NCBI GenBank assembly: GCA_039797965.1
Contig: JBDKGX010000015.1
Span: 1-38,615, forward strand
Reading direction: 5' to 3'
Length of the DNA: 38,615 nt
From: Thiofilum sp039797965
Lineage (GTDB): Bacteria > Pseudomonadota > Gammaproteobacteria > Thiotrichales > Thiotrichaceae
Part shown: in pieces, positions 1-9,056 of the stretch
Numbering within the stretch: the stretch's first letter is position 1
Layout of the letters: the number at the start of each line of letters is the position of its first letter
Position numbers and translations under genes: made by a program
The notes under the pieces: model-generated
The model's database searches: none
What the model was told of the DNA's origin: nothing
Seen by the model: the letters and a program-made list of their open reading frames with translations, nothing else

Positions 1-185
1 ATTTTATTTTAAGTTAGCTTAAATTTATTAAAATGAACTTAAAAAACTAGCCATTAATGGCACTAATTCTTAGAGGCTGATAATAAATATATATATTTTA
101 TCAATGACTAGTACTTTAGAGTCTTTAGCAATATAGATTCTCATGAGCATGAGTTCAAACAGACGTTTGTACTAGTTTAGGGGTA

Positions 186-986
186 TTAGTTAGGGGTATT
201 TTGCAAGAGCGTAGGTAACACAAGATCACCCTCAAGTACTGGTCGATAAGTCCCATCAGCTTGTGGTTGACCTAACATCATATCTAGCCCATTTTTTAAA
301 TTAGGATGAGTGTCAGGAGTCGTACGAATGAGCGTCTCAATTTTGTAATGTCCGCTAGGCTCGAGTGCTGCTTGGCTTCCTGTAATATCTATTTGAGCCT
401 TATCCGAGGTACCAAAACCTTTTATGCCTTCTGCGTCACTCGTAAGCGCTATTTTAAAGGCTTTACCTAGTTGCAGCGGCATACCGGTCAACGTTTGAGG
501 ATCATCCCAACTCATTTGTCCCGTAAAGTGAGGCAAACCTTCGCGTGTCCACGTGAGATCAAACGCATTGCCACGAATATTGCCGGCTAAATCAGGAAGA
601 ATAAATGCATAATCGGGAGCTAGTTGTTTGACTACATTAGCAGGCATTTCAAACTCAGCGGTTTGGCATTGCACATGAGTACGCCAATTAATTCCACACA
701 CACCTTGTGCTGAACCACCTAGTACTTGAGTACTCCAATTGAAGGCGATTTGCCCTTGTAATAATAATTCGGGTTGGAGTGTCCATTTTAGTACTTGGAT
801 AGGTGGGTTATTGGGTGTTTGGATATTATAAGCTTCACCTTTCCATAATAAGCCATCGATTGCACCCACCTTTAAAGTTTCAGATTGGGGTAAATAAGAC
901 CAAATAATATTTAAGGGAGCCAGTGTAATCAAACTAATGATATAACTCATTACACCTACCAATAAAAACAATAGTACTTTTTTCAT
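186..986 (-). CDS. gspN: Type II secretion system protein N (GspN)
   Basis: This 266-residue protein has one hydrophobic N-terminal segment (about residues 3-25) followed by a long periplasmic region, the layout of GspN, an inner-membrane-anchored accessory protein of the type II secretion machine. Motifs such as LAPLNIIWSYLP near the start and GSAQGVCGINWR in the middle fit the family. Its ATG overlaps the gspM stop as ATGA (983-986), so the two are translationally coupled. It is the last gene of the gsp run. GspN is not present in every type II system and its role is poorly defined. Family assignment rests on layout plus position after gspM. Confidence 0.85.
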   Translation of the reverse strand: MKKVLLFLLVGVMSYIISLITLAPLNIIWSYLPQSETLKVGAIDGLLWKGEAYNIQTPNNPPIQVLKWTLQPELLLQGQIAFNWSTQVLGGSAQGVCGINWRTHVQCQTAEFEMPANVVKQLAPDYAFILPDLAGNIRGNAFDLTWTREGLPHFTGQMSWDDPQTLTGMPLQLGKAFKIALTSDAEGIKGFGTSDKAQIDITGSQAALEPSGHYKIETLIRTTPDTHPNLKNGLDMMLGQPQADGTYRPVLEGDLVLPTLLQNTPN

Positions 987-1468
987 CGCTGTATCGTTAT
1001 ATTGGCGTTGACTAAACCCGACTCAGCCGTCGGCGTAAGGTTAAATTGCACCGCATAAGCGTTATGATGTAACTCTAAAGCACCTAATAGTGCAGCGATT
1101 TGATTAAAGGGGGCTTTTTGCAAACGCAAGTTAACAGCTCCCGTAGCAGTTTCACTTTGACTGACTAATATTTCAGGTTTATCTAGTTGATAACGCTGTA
1201 ATAATGGTTCAACTACATAAGCCAGTTTTTCATTGGCAGTGCGGTCTTGTGGTGCTGTGGGAGTACTTTGTGTAGTCATAGTAGGAGCCAGTTCTGTCAT
1301 TTTTGCTTGATTAGCTAAAGCTTCTTCATGCGTTTGATTTAGCTCAGCCTTATATTTTAATAAAGGAGCGATGGCATAAAACCATAAAACTGTCACCATA
1401 ATTAAAATACCACCTAAAATGACCCATAATTTTTCACGAGAAGCCAGTGTATACCACCAATTTTTCAT
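983..1468 (-). CDS. gspM: Type II secretion system protein M (GspM)
   Basis: GspM is a small bitopic inner-membrane protein that pairs with GspL in the assembly platform of the type II secretion machine. The 161 residues match the family size. A short cytoplasmic tail ending REKLW precedes a strong membrane segment (about residues 14-36), then a coiled region (residues 37-60) and a compact periplasmic ferredoxin-like domain. The start codon overlaps the gspL stop by ATGA (1465-1468), and its own stop overlaps gspN by ATGA. The order L-M-N is the usual one in this family. Confidence 0.9.
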   Translation of the reverse strand: MKNWWYTLASREKLWVILGGILIMVTVLWFYAIAPLLKYKAELNQTHEEALANQAKMTELAPTMTTQSTPTAPQDRTANEKLAYVVEPLLQRYQLDKPEILVSQSETATGAVNLRLQKAPFNQIAALLGALELHHNAYAVQFNLTPTAESGLVNANITIQR

Positions 1469-2688
1469 ACAGTGGGCTCCGCTACTAAACTAAAATCACC
1501 GACTACTTTATTCGCATCCCGTTGGTAATTAATACTAACCTCACGATTTAATACCGTACTCAATGATTTTTCTAATTCTGGAATAACAGCCGTGGATTCT
1601 GAGGTAAAACGTACGATTATTTTATTCTGATTCCAATTAATCGTTTGTAACGTAATCGGTTGTTGGGGGAGTACTTGGGCTAATGTTTTTAATAAGGGTA
1701 AGGCACTTAAGGGCATATGAGTACTTTGAGTGCGACCTTGTGATTTTTTAATCTCTGATTGAATCAGTGAGCTTAAGTTTAAGGCGGGATCGACTTCGCC
1801 TGCTTGTGGGAATAATTGTTTAAATTGTGCAATATTGTCGGCTTGTAGTTGGTCGGTTTCTTGTTGCAACTGGCGAATTTCTAAGCCTTGCAACGTTAAA
1901 GCCATCAACCCTGTAATCGCGCCTGCCCATGCCACACTTTGCCATTTCTGCCATAAATTAGTCAGTTGCGAGTGAGCTTGAGTTTTAAAACCTTTGATGA
2001 GGTTTAGAGGGAAAGTACTTTGTATATCAGCGCGGTGTAGTACTTGAGCTTGCTCTAAGGAATCATAAGCTACGAATAAATGATCAGACTCTGGCAGTGT
2101 GAGAGTGCCTTCCAGTACTCGTATATGGATGGGATTGTCTTCTGTACCAGTTCCTAACCAATGATTCAGTTGTAAAGACCAAGTACTTAATGAGGCATAA
2201 TAACCACTCAAAGTACTTTGGCGTACCCATAAGCCTTGATCAGTCAACCATGCGGTTTGATGACCCTCAGTCAATGGCAAGGCCGCAAAGTCGGGCAAAA
2301 TAGCCAGTGGTGCAATCCCATTGTGATGTAAAAAATCCAGCCATTGCTGTAAACGCTGGTGTTCAATAACGGCTACTTGATTTAAGCCTTCCTCAGTATT
2401 AATGCTGTGCCATACATAATGTTGTAATTCGGGGTCGTGCAGGAGTTGCTCTTCGAGCGCGAAAGGCAGAGCTTGCGCCAGTTGGCGTTGATTGCGAGTT
2501 TTTACGGTAGCGGTAGTGAGGAGTACTTCACGGCTAGGAATCAACACAATGATAGGGCGACTGTTTTTAATGACGTTGAGTGCATCATCCCAAGTAGCGG
2601 TTTGCCAGGGTGCAGTTAAACCATCACGGCTAAATAAGGCGTAATTCACATCACGTTTTTCTGGCGCAGCAAGGCGAAGTACTAGCAT
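1465..2688 (-). CDS. gspL: Type II secretion system protein L (GspL)
   Basis: GspL links the cytoplasmic GspE ATPase to the inner-membrane platform. The protein has an actin-like cytoplasmic domain (about residues 1-245, with QALPFALEEQLL typical of the family), one membrane helix (about 253-272) and a periplasmic ferredoxin-like domain at the C terminus (TINWNQNKIIVRF). I chose the ATG at 2688 (407 residues). A TTG nine bases upstream at 2697 would add three residues, and neither has a clear ribosome binding site. An AGTACT lies just after the start. It sits 17 bases after gspK. Confidence 0.9.
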   Translation of the reverse strand: MLVLRLAAPEKRDVNYALFSRDGLTAPWQTATWDDALNVIKNSRPIIVLIPSREVLLTTATVKTRNQRQLAQALPFALEEQLLHDPELQHYVWHSINTEEGLNQVAVIEHQRLQQWLDFLHHNGIAPLAILPDFAALPLTEGHQTAWLTDQGLWVRQSTLSGYYASLSTWSLQLNHWLGTGTEDNPIHIRVLEGTLTLPESDHLFVAYDSLEQAQVLHRADIQSTFPLNLIKGFKTQAHSQLTNLWQKWQSVAWAGAITGLMALTLQGLEIRQLQQETDQLQADNIAQFKQLFPQAGEVDPALNLSSLIQSEIKKSQGRTQSTHMPLSALPLLKTLAQVLPQQPITLQTINWNQNKIIVRFTSESTAVIPELEKSLSTVLNREVSINYQRDANKVVGDFSLVAEPTV

Positions 2689-2705
2689 GGTTGTCAATCG
2701 TCGTA

Positions 2706-3830
2706 TTATTGAGTGTTGTTGATTGAATTGAGTTCAGCATCTAATCCTACCGATTGGGCAGGTTGTGCCGTAGTGTACTCAAATCGGCGCATTAAGATAT
2801 GAATTTCTCCAGTCGCAGTGCGTTCTAATAAACTCACTGTATTGAGACGTACCGCCCCGATTTTTATAAGCCCATTTAACCGAAAATAGTTGGAAGTGAC
2901 ACCGAAAACATTAGTCCAATACAAAAGTAAGTGCTCAGGTGGCAGTTTCTCACCGTTTGGATTATCTTTCTTTTTTGCAAGGTATGCTGGATTTACTAAT
3001 AAGGATTCAAAGGCTTGACCCATTTCCGAACCTTGGCTAATTAAACTACTCAATGAGTCTTGATCATAAGGTATTGTTTGTCGAGTACTTATAATTAGCT
3101 CCGCATCTTTGGGTACTAAGGTTCGTAATAGGGCTTCTGGCGCGGTATTGATATTAATTTTGGTAAAGTCTTTAGGACGGGGTAGGGCTATGACTAGCTT
3201 TAATAACTCGTTGAGTTTTTTTCGGGTGGCTTCAGGGTCTACAGTATCGAGCCTCACCAGTGCCAATTCGCTCGCATCTGTAAAAGGCTGATTAGCTGCA
3301 AAATAGGCGGGGTCATTTAGCATATAAAAATCAGCTTCAGCACTAGTATTGTCTTGCGGTTGGCTGTTTTTATCCATCCAATCTGTGATGGCTACACGAT
3401 AGGTGGCAGGAAGTTGTTGGGCTTTAAGTAGCTTATCTAATAAGGTTTGCCCTAAATCCTGTTGAATGTCTTTATCATTCAACAGGGTATTGATATTAAA
3501 TAACCCTTGTACATCTTCGATTTGTCCTGAAAAACTACCTATGACGGTTTCACCATCTTTAATGGGCATTTCGGGTAAGGTCGTAGCCCATGTATCTTGC
3601 AAGCTATCGGTTTGATTAAGTTTTAAATCGCGTTGCAGCCATAACCCCGCCATCTGCTCAATACCACTGGTGTACTGATAGGCTCGCTCTAATTGTTGGA
3701 TATTAGACTGTATTTTTACATCGTAATGTTGAGTACTGACCACGGCTGCTGCAATCATCACGGCAATCGCCATGACCATTAAAGCGGTTAGTAAGGCGAC
3801 TCCCCGTTGAGAATGCGGCAACTGTGACAT
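2706..3830 (-). CDS. gspK: Type II secretion minor pseudopilin GspK
   Basis: GspK caps the pseudopilus tip. The N terminus has a prepilin-type leader ending in RG, followed by VALLTALMVMAIAVMIAAAVV (about residues 11-33), a class III signal and helix processed by the prepilin peptidase. The C-terminal part has INTAPEALLRTL, the helix-hairpin-like signature of GspK. I chose ATG 3830 (374 residues) because it puts SQLPHSQRG directly before the cleavage site. A TTG at 3851 would overlap slt by 14 bases and add seven unlikely residues. gspK usually follows gspJ. Here slt precedes it and no other pseudopilin gene is nearby. Confidence 0.92.
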   Translation of the reverse strand: MSQLPHSQRGVALLTALMVMAIAVMIAAAVVSTQHYDVKIQSNIQQLERAYQYTSGIEQMAGLWLQRDLKLNQTDSLQDTWATTLPEMPIKDGETVIGSFSGQIEDVQGLFNINTLLNDKDIQQDLGQTLLDKLLKAQQLPATYRVAITDWMDKNSQPQDNTSAEADFYMLNDPAYFAANQPFTDASELALVRLDTVDPEATRKKLNELLKLVIALPRPKDFTKININTAPEALLRTLVPKDAELIISTRQTIPYDQDSLSSLISQGSEMGQAFESLLVNPAYLAKKKDNPNGEKLPPEHLLLYWTNVFGVTSNYFRLNGLIKIGAVRLNTVSLLERTATGEIHILMRRFEYTTAQPAQSVGLDAELNSINNTQ

Positions 3831-3837
3831 CAGTACT

Positions 3838-5760
3838 TTAATCCATAGCAATCGGTTTTAGGCGGCTTGATAGGCTTAAGGCATGACCGCGCTGAAGTTT
3901 TGCGTCATACACAGTGGTATAAGCCATGACTGCTTGGACGTAATTGCGCGTCTCTTCAAAGGGAATACTTTCAATCCATTGATCCGCTTGCAAGGTGCGA
4001 CTAGGTTTCCATTTAGGAATACGCCCCGGTCCCGCATTATACGCGGCGGTAGCACGGGCATAATCCCCATCAAACCGTTTGAGCATTTCTTTTAAATACG
4101 CACTGCCTAGTTCGACATTAGTCGCGGGATGCAAAATGTCGTCATTAGCATTGAGGGTCAGACCTAAACGTTTACCCACTTGACGAGCTGTAGCAGGCAT
4201 CAATTGCATTAAGCCTAAAGCATTAACCGAGGAGCGTGCTTGTTGATCAAAAGCACTTTCACGACGAATAACCCCTAAGACCCAGGCAGGAAGAACTCCT
4301 TGAGCCTGTGAGGATTGCGTGACCAAATCTTCAAAGTACACTGGAAAACGTACATCCACGGCATTCCAATCTTTCGTTTTAGATACCGTCCAAATCGCTA
4401 GATTAGGGTCGCCCAGTTCATTAGCTAATTGGGCGGCTGATTGTACGCCGATTTTATCCATCGCTTTAACGAGTCTAAACCACTCTTTACGTGCCATCTC
4501 GCGATTGCCTAATGCCAGCCATTCTTGCCAGCGCTCATAAGCCGCCAGCCGTTTAATGCCATTAACCCGTTGGGTGCGATCAGGCGGGGCGGCTTGTAAA
4601 GGGTTGTAACGTTGCCCTAATTGATCAGCGGCTAAAAAGCCATAAAACGTTGCATCCTGAGCTAGCTCATTGAATAAAGTACTGGCTTCCTCATTCTTAC
4701 CTAGGGCAGATAGTGCTCGTGCTTTCCAATAGCGCCAAGTGGTATCTAAGGTAGCGTCACCTTTCATGCTATTAATCGCTTTTAGCACGTCATCCCAAGC
4801 ATCTTGACGCAAAGCAATACGTACCATCCATTCATTACCGTCTTGGGTACGATACTCATCAGGAATACTACGTAAGCGCATTAGAGCGCTAGTATCTTGG
4901 CGATAGGCATCCCATAAACCCAACTCGCTTTCAACTTTGCCACTTTGTGCGCCATTAAATGGAAATTTGCTTTGAGCTTGTGACCAGAGATTTTGGGCGG
5001 TGGCTTCTTGCTTAGAGATGAGCTTTTTAATGCCATACACCATTAAGTCACGGAGCTCAGGTGAGTCGGGTTCAGTAAAGAGTTTAGGGACTTCAGTTTC
5101 GGGGGCTCGACGTACTTCTGCCCAACGATCGACCATTAATTGCTGCGAAGTCGGTAACAGTTTGGCAACTGCTTGAGCAAAAGTAACTTGATTATCTTCC
5201 ATTGCCAATTCAATGCGTTTCCACAAATCCAAATCAGACACCGCATTATGTTGGCGCATAATGCCTAGGACTTCCGCACAAGGGGCTGGCATGCCACCCT
5301 TATCAAGGGTAGTAATCTCAATACCTAATTTTAAACTCGCCTCTACATTGCCCGAACGTCCTATGGCTAAAGCTCTATAACACTGCAAAGCATCGCTAGG
5401 ATGTTCAGGCGGAATGAGGTCTAAAATCCCTGTCCAATTATTATTAGCGGCAAGCTTATAAGCCCAACGTTCCAATAAATCGTCACTCATGACACTATTA
5501 GGATGTCGTGAGGTAAACGACACCACGCTTTCAGGAGATACTGTGTTTAAGTTTTGTTTTAAGTACTCATACTCCAGCCATGGAAACAGCGGATAATTTT
5601 TGAGTGGGCTACTATAGCTATTCACTTCATCAAATTTACCTTGTTGCGCGGCAGCATAAGCGGTTTGGAATAGAGTGCGTTGTTCGGGGGTAGTGCTTGC
5701 ATAAGTACTGGTGACAATCAGCCAGCTAAAGACCCCAATCATTAAGGTAACTGTTTTCAT
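3838..5760 (-). CDS. slt: Soluble lytic murein transglycosylase
   Basis: Slt cleaves the MurNAc-GlcNAc bond of peptidoglycan, forming 1,6-anhydroMurNAc products, in the periplasm. From ATG 5760 the protein has 640 residues: a signal peptide (about 1-22, ending TYAS), a long helical superhelix domain, and a C-terminal lysozyme-like SLT domain. The catalytic Glu is about residue 501 in RRESAFDQQARSS, followed by GLMQLMP and the AYNAGPGR motif. Earlier in-frame starts (TTG 5823, ATG 5802) would bury the signal peptide, so 5760 is preferred, although none has a good ribosome binding site. gspK begins seven bases after its stop, suggesting joint transcription with the secretion genes. Confidence 0.93.
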   Translation of the reverse strand: MKTVTLMIGVFSWLIVTSTYASTTPEQRTLFQTAYAAAQQGKFDEVNSYSSPLKNYPLFPWLEYEYLKQNLNTVSPESVVSFTSRHPNSVMSDDLLERWAYKLAANNNWTGILDLIPPEHPSDALQCYRALAIGRSGNVEASLKLGIEITTLDKGGMPAPCAEVLGIMRQHNAVSDLDLWKRIELAMEDNQVTFAQAVAKLLPTSQQLMVDRWAEVRRAPETEVPKLFTEPDSPELRDLMVYGIKKLISKQEATAQNLWSQAQSKFPFNGAQSGKVESELGLWDAYRQDTSALMRLRSIPDEYRTQDGNEWMVRIALRQDAWDDVLKAINSMKGDATLDTTWRYWKARALSALGKNEEASTLFNELAQDATFYGFLAADQLGQRYNPLQAAPPDRTQRVNGIKRLAAYERWQEWLALGNREMARKEWFRLVKAMDKIGVQSAAQLANELGDPNLAIWTVSKTKDWNAVDVRFPVYFEDLVTQSSQAQGVLPAWVLGVIRRESAFDQQARSSVNALGLMQLMPATARQVGKRLGLTLNANDDILHPATNVELGSAYLKEMLKRFDGDYARATAAYNAGPGRIPKWKPSRTLQADQWIESIPFEETRNYVQAVMAYTTVYDAKLQRGHALSLSSRLKPIAMD

Positions 5761-5851
5761 AAGACTCAAATTTAAACAATCCAATAAGCCCGCCCGTCGC
5801 ATGATTAATATAATTGGTGGCAAGCGGTGCTGGGGTTAAGTACTTAGCATG

Positions 5852-6733
5852 TCACAAACTAGCCAATAGATTCAAATAGCGCTCATAACGGTGGGGGGGT
5901 AGTTGTTGCTCAGCTACGGCTGTTTTAATCGTGCAACCTGGTTCATGAGCGTGAGTGCAGTTATTAAAGCGACATTGCATTTGATAAGGCATAAATTCAC
6001 GATAACCTTGTTGTAATTGCTCACGAGTGACATCACTTAAGGAAAAATCCCGCACCCCAGGCGAATCAATCAAAAATCCCTGCTTGGGTAAATTATAAAG
6101 TCGCGCATTGGTCGTGGTGTGTCTACCTTCGCCTGTATCACCAATTTCACCGACGCGAATGTCTTGATCAGGCAATAGTTGATTGGCTAAAGACGATTTA
6201 CCTACACCTGATTGCCCAACCACGACCGCAGTGTGATTACTAATTGCTTCACGTAAAGCATCAATCCCAATTCCTTCTTGGGCTTGCGTATAAAGTACGG
6301 GATAGCCAATGGCTTCATACTCGGCTAAACAGGCTAAATCAGTACTAGAGGCATATTGCGCTGCTAAATCGGCTTTATTCATGACGATTAAAGCATTAGC
6401 GGGGAGTAATTCGGTTGCCACTAAATAGCGGTCTAACATTTCCCATGAAGGACTAGGTCGCCAACTTACTACAATAATCACTAGATCAATATTGGCAGCA
6501 ATGGCTTTAGGTTTACCGCGAAAATCAGGGCGAGTCAGTACATTCGTGCGCGGTAAAATGCTAGTAACCGTGGCATTACCCTGAGCGTTTTCTTCCCAAG
6601 TGACAAAGTCGCCGCAGGTAATGTGTTCGAGTTTGCGTTTGGGAGTACAACGTAAGGCTTGATGAGTGGGTGTTTCAATCAGGACATCCGCGCCAAAGCG
6701 GGTAATGACGCGGGCTGTCGGTGCGTTCTTCAT
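5852..6733 (-). CDS. rsgA: Small ribosomal subunit biogenesis GTPase RsgA
   Basis: RsgA is a circularly permuted GTPase that acts late in 30S maturation. An OB-fold occupies the N terminus. The GTPase motifs appear in permuted order: NKAD (about 119-122), the P-loop GQSGVGKS (173-180), then DSPGVRDF. A C-terminal zinc cluster reads CRFNNCTHAHEPGC. I chose ATG 6733 (293 residues). A TTG at 6739 would add two residues. rsgA lies close to orn, as in many gammaproteobacteria, with two genes between them here. Confidence 0.95.
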   Translation of the reverse strand: MKNAPTARVITRFGADVLIETPTHQALRCTPKRKLEHITCGDFVTWEENAQGNATVTSILPRTNVLTRPDFRGKPKAIAANIDLVIIVVSWRPSPSWEMLDRYLVATELLPANALIVMNKADLAAQYASSTDLACLAEYEAIGYPVLYTQAQEGIGIDALREAISNHTAVVVGQSGVGKSSLANQLLPDQDIRVGEIGDTGEGRHTTTNARLYNLPKQGFLIDSPGVRDFSLSDVTREQLQQGYREFMPYQMQCRFNNCTHAHEPGCTIKTAVAEQQLPPHRYERYLNLLASL

Positions 6734-6799
6734 AGGCAAATTAAAATCAGGCTAATAAACCTCTATTGTGCGGGAAACGGGCTGATAAAGCGATGAAGA

Positions 6800-7162
6800 T
6801 TAACGCGCAAAAAATTCAGTAACATTTGCCGTGAGGCTAGTGGTGACTTGGGGAGTAGGGGTAATAGCAGCAGAGGGGGCGGGAAATTGGTAGTAGGTCT
6901 GATTGAGATAATTAACAACTGCTAAAATTTCATCATCAAACCAATTAGTACTTAAATTCGCATCACATTGGCGAACTTTTTGTTCGAGTTGTTGCAAATT
7001 TTGGACTTTGCGCTGTGGAGGCATAAAAGATTCAGCGCTATGACATTCCAAGCATTTGGATTGGCTAAATAGACGCTGCCCTAAGGCAGCATCCATCGCA
7101 AATACAGTGGGATGAAAAATAACACAGGCAGTGGTTAATATGCCTAGTAGTGGTTTCATCAT
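6800..7162 (-). CDS. Small exported c-type cytochrome
   Basis: The 120-residue product has a signal peptide (about 1-22, ending VFA) and one heme-binding CLECH motif (C37, C40, H41). A later stretch, WFDDEILAVVNYLN, resembles the C-terminal helix of class I cytochromes. A likely axial Met is in the FMPPQ stretch right after the heme site, which is earlier than usual, so the sixth ligand is uncertain. It should be periplasmic and carry electrons, but its partner is not visible. Its ATG shares one base with the stop of the M48 peptidase gene, so the two are coupled. The second ATG at 7159 is an equal start. The C terminus is a low-complexity Pro/Thr/Ala tail. Confidence 0.8.
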   Translation of the reverse strand: MMKPLLGILTTACVIFHPTVFAMDAALGQRLFSQSKCLECHSAESFMPPQRKVQNLQQLEQKVRQCDANLSTNWFDDEILAVVNYLNQTYYQFPAPSAAITPTPQVTTSLTANVTEFFAR

Positions 7163-8415
7163 TACGTTACCCCAAGGTTCTGTTGTTGTAAGTGCGCGAT
7201 ACGAATCGACGCAGGTGGATGCGAATCATAAAACGCCGAATGTAAGGGATCAGGTGTTAAAGTACTCGCATTTTCCCTGTAAAGACTCACTAAAGCACTA
7301 ATCAGTTCCGTAGCACTCGACTGTTGGGCAGCAAAAGCATCGGCTTCAAACTCATGCTTGCGTGACCACCATGCCATCACAGGCCCTATAAAAAAGGTAA
7401 ACACAGGACTCACTACCATAAATAGCAAGAGTGCCATGTAAGTAGAAGATTCACTCACCCCTAACCCATTGTAAAACCAAGTCTGTTTCATCAGCCACGC
7501 TAATACGGCAAGACTCACAAAAGTCATCGTCATCGAAACTATCATGCCTTTGATAATGTGTTTACGTTTAAAGTGCCCTAATTCATGCGCTAAAACCGCC
7601 TCAACTTCTGCGGGGGTTAAGTGTTCTAACAGGGTGTCAAAAAACACAATACGCTTATTTTTGCCAAAGCCTGTGAAATAGGCATTGCCATGAGCCGAGC
7701 GCTTCGAACCATCCATTACGAAAATGCCATTGCTATTAAAGCCTGTGCGTGACAGTAAGGCATTAATCCGATCAGCCACTTCACCATTAGCCAGTGGAGC
7801 AAATTTATTAAAAATGGGGGCAATAAATTTAGGATAAGCCCACATCATCATCAGTGAAAAAGCGGTAAGTACTCCCCAAGCATATAACCACCAGTACTCA
7901 CCCATCGACTCCATTAACCACAGAATCAGCATAATGAGCGGCACGCCAATAACTAAAGTCAACGCTGTGCCTTTTGCCATATCAATAAAGTAAGTTTTGA
8001 GGTCAGTTTTGTTAAAACCAAACTTTTCTTCCAGTACAAAAGTACGATATAGCCCAGCAGGTAGATCAATCACACTGCTAATCACTAAGAGACTGAGAAT
8101 GACTGCAACACCTGTATAAAGTGGACTCCCATTCATCGCTCGCCAGCTTTGATCTAGCCATTCTAAGCCCCCTCCTAATGTCCACACTAACATGACTACC
8201 AACCCGATCATGAGTTCGATACGTCCAAAACGCCCTTTAGCTAGCGTATAGTCGGCAGCTTTTTGATGTTGCTCTAAGGTAATCTTGCCCGCAAAAGCAG
8301 CAGGGACTGCACCACGATGTTGGCTAACGTGTTGGGATTGGCGCAATGACAACCATAATTGCACCCCAATATAAGCCAATAAGAAAATAAGAAATAAGAC
8401 GGTAAAGGTTTGCAT
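7162..8415 (-). CDS. M48 (Ste24-type) membrane metalloprotease
   Basis: This 417-residue multi-spanning protein belongs to peptidase family M48, the CAAX prenyl protease 1/Ste24 branch. The zinc site is HELGH (277-281) with the third ligand near E355 in KHEFEAD. The stretch SKRSAHGNAYFTGFG before it is typical. Several membrane helices lie on either side (about 1-22, 68-84, 100-118, 150-170, 178-195, 290-310, 325-350). Bacterial members are thought to degrade membrane or envelope proteins. They have no prenylated substrate, so the CAAX name is only a homology label. It is the first gene of the minus-strand run and divergent from orn. Confidence 0.92.
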   Translation of the reverse strand: MQTFTVLFLIFLLAYIGVQLWLSLRQSQHVSQHRGAVPAAFAGKITLEQHQKAADYTLAKGRFGRIELMIGLVVMLVWTLGGGLEWLDQSWRAMNGSPLYTGVAVILSLLVISSVIDLPAGLYRTFVLEEKFGFNKTDLKTYFIDMAKGTALTLVIGVPLIMLILWLMESMGEYWWLYAWGVLTAFSLMMMWAYPKFIAPIFNKFAPLANGEVADRINALLSRTGFNSNGIFVMDGSKRSAHGNAYFTGFGKNKRIVFFDTLLEHLTPAEVEAVLAHELGHFKRKHIIKGMIVSMTMTFVSLAVLAWLMKQTWFYNGLGVSESSTYMALLLFMVVSPVFTFFIGPVMAWWSRKHEFEADAFAAQQSSATELISALVSLYRENASTLTPDPLHSAFYDSHPPASIRIAHLQQQNLGVT

Positions 8416-8510
8416 AAGCTTTTCTGTTACTATTCAACCAATAATAGGTATGGATTTACTGCATGATGCACCCATACGTCAATTTAAACTCGACTGTGAC
8501 TGGATGATAT

Positions 8511-9056
8511 ATGAGCTTTAGTGATACTAACTTAATTTGGATTGATTTGGAGATGACGGGTCTCGACACCTTTAATGATCGCATTATTGAGATTGCGACC
8601 ATCGTTACCGATAAAGATTTAAACATCATTGCCGAAGGCCCTGTATTTGCAATTCATCAGTCGAATGAAGTACTTGAAGCTATGGATAACTGGAATCAGC
8701 ACCAACACGGTCATTCCGGTTTGATTCAGCGCGTGAAAGACAGTGATGTCGATGAAGCCGAAGCCGAGCGCCAAACGATTGCATTTTTAAGTCAATATGT
8801 ACCAGCGGGTGATTCCCCTATGTGTGGCAATAGCATTTGCCAAGATCGCCGTTTTTTAGCGCGGTGTATGCCGGAGCTGGAGCGCTTTTTCCATTATCGC
8901 AACTTAGACGTCAGTACTTTAAAAGAGTTAGGCAAACGCTGGAATCCGGCTAGTCTAGACGGTTTTACTAAAGAATCCTCACATTTAGCATTAGATGATG
9001 TGAAAGACTCGATTGCTGAATTAAAGCATTATCGTAAGACTATGTTGAAGATTTAA
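8511..9056 (+). CDS. orn: Oligoribonuclease
   Basis: Orn is a DEDDh 3'-5' exoribonuclease that removes the last two to five nucleotides of RNA decay products, including pGpG. The 181-residue length is standard. Catalytic residues are D12 and E14 in WIDLEMTGLD, an Asp in GNSICQDRRF, and the His/Asp pair in SSHLALDDVKDS. The gene stands alone on the plus strand, divergent from the M48 gene with about 95 bases between. A hairpin lies about 37 bases after its stop. Confidence 0.97.
   Translation: MSFSDTNLIWIDLEMTGLDTFNDRIIEIATIVTDKDLNIIAEGPVFAIHQSNEVLEAMDNWNQHQHGHSGLIQRVKDSDVDEAEAERQTIAFLSQYVPAGDSPMCGNSICQDRRFLARCMPELERFFHYRNLDVSTLKELGKRWNPASLDGFTKESSHLALDDVKDSIAELKHYRKTMLKI

Noticed and set aside
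107..176. Inverted pair ACTAGTAC and GTACTAGT 54 bases apart at the left edge
   Set aside because: Eight-base arms that include AGTACT-like sequence are expected given the motif excess, and the spacing is too long for a convincing terminator.
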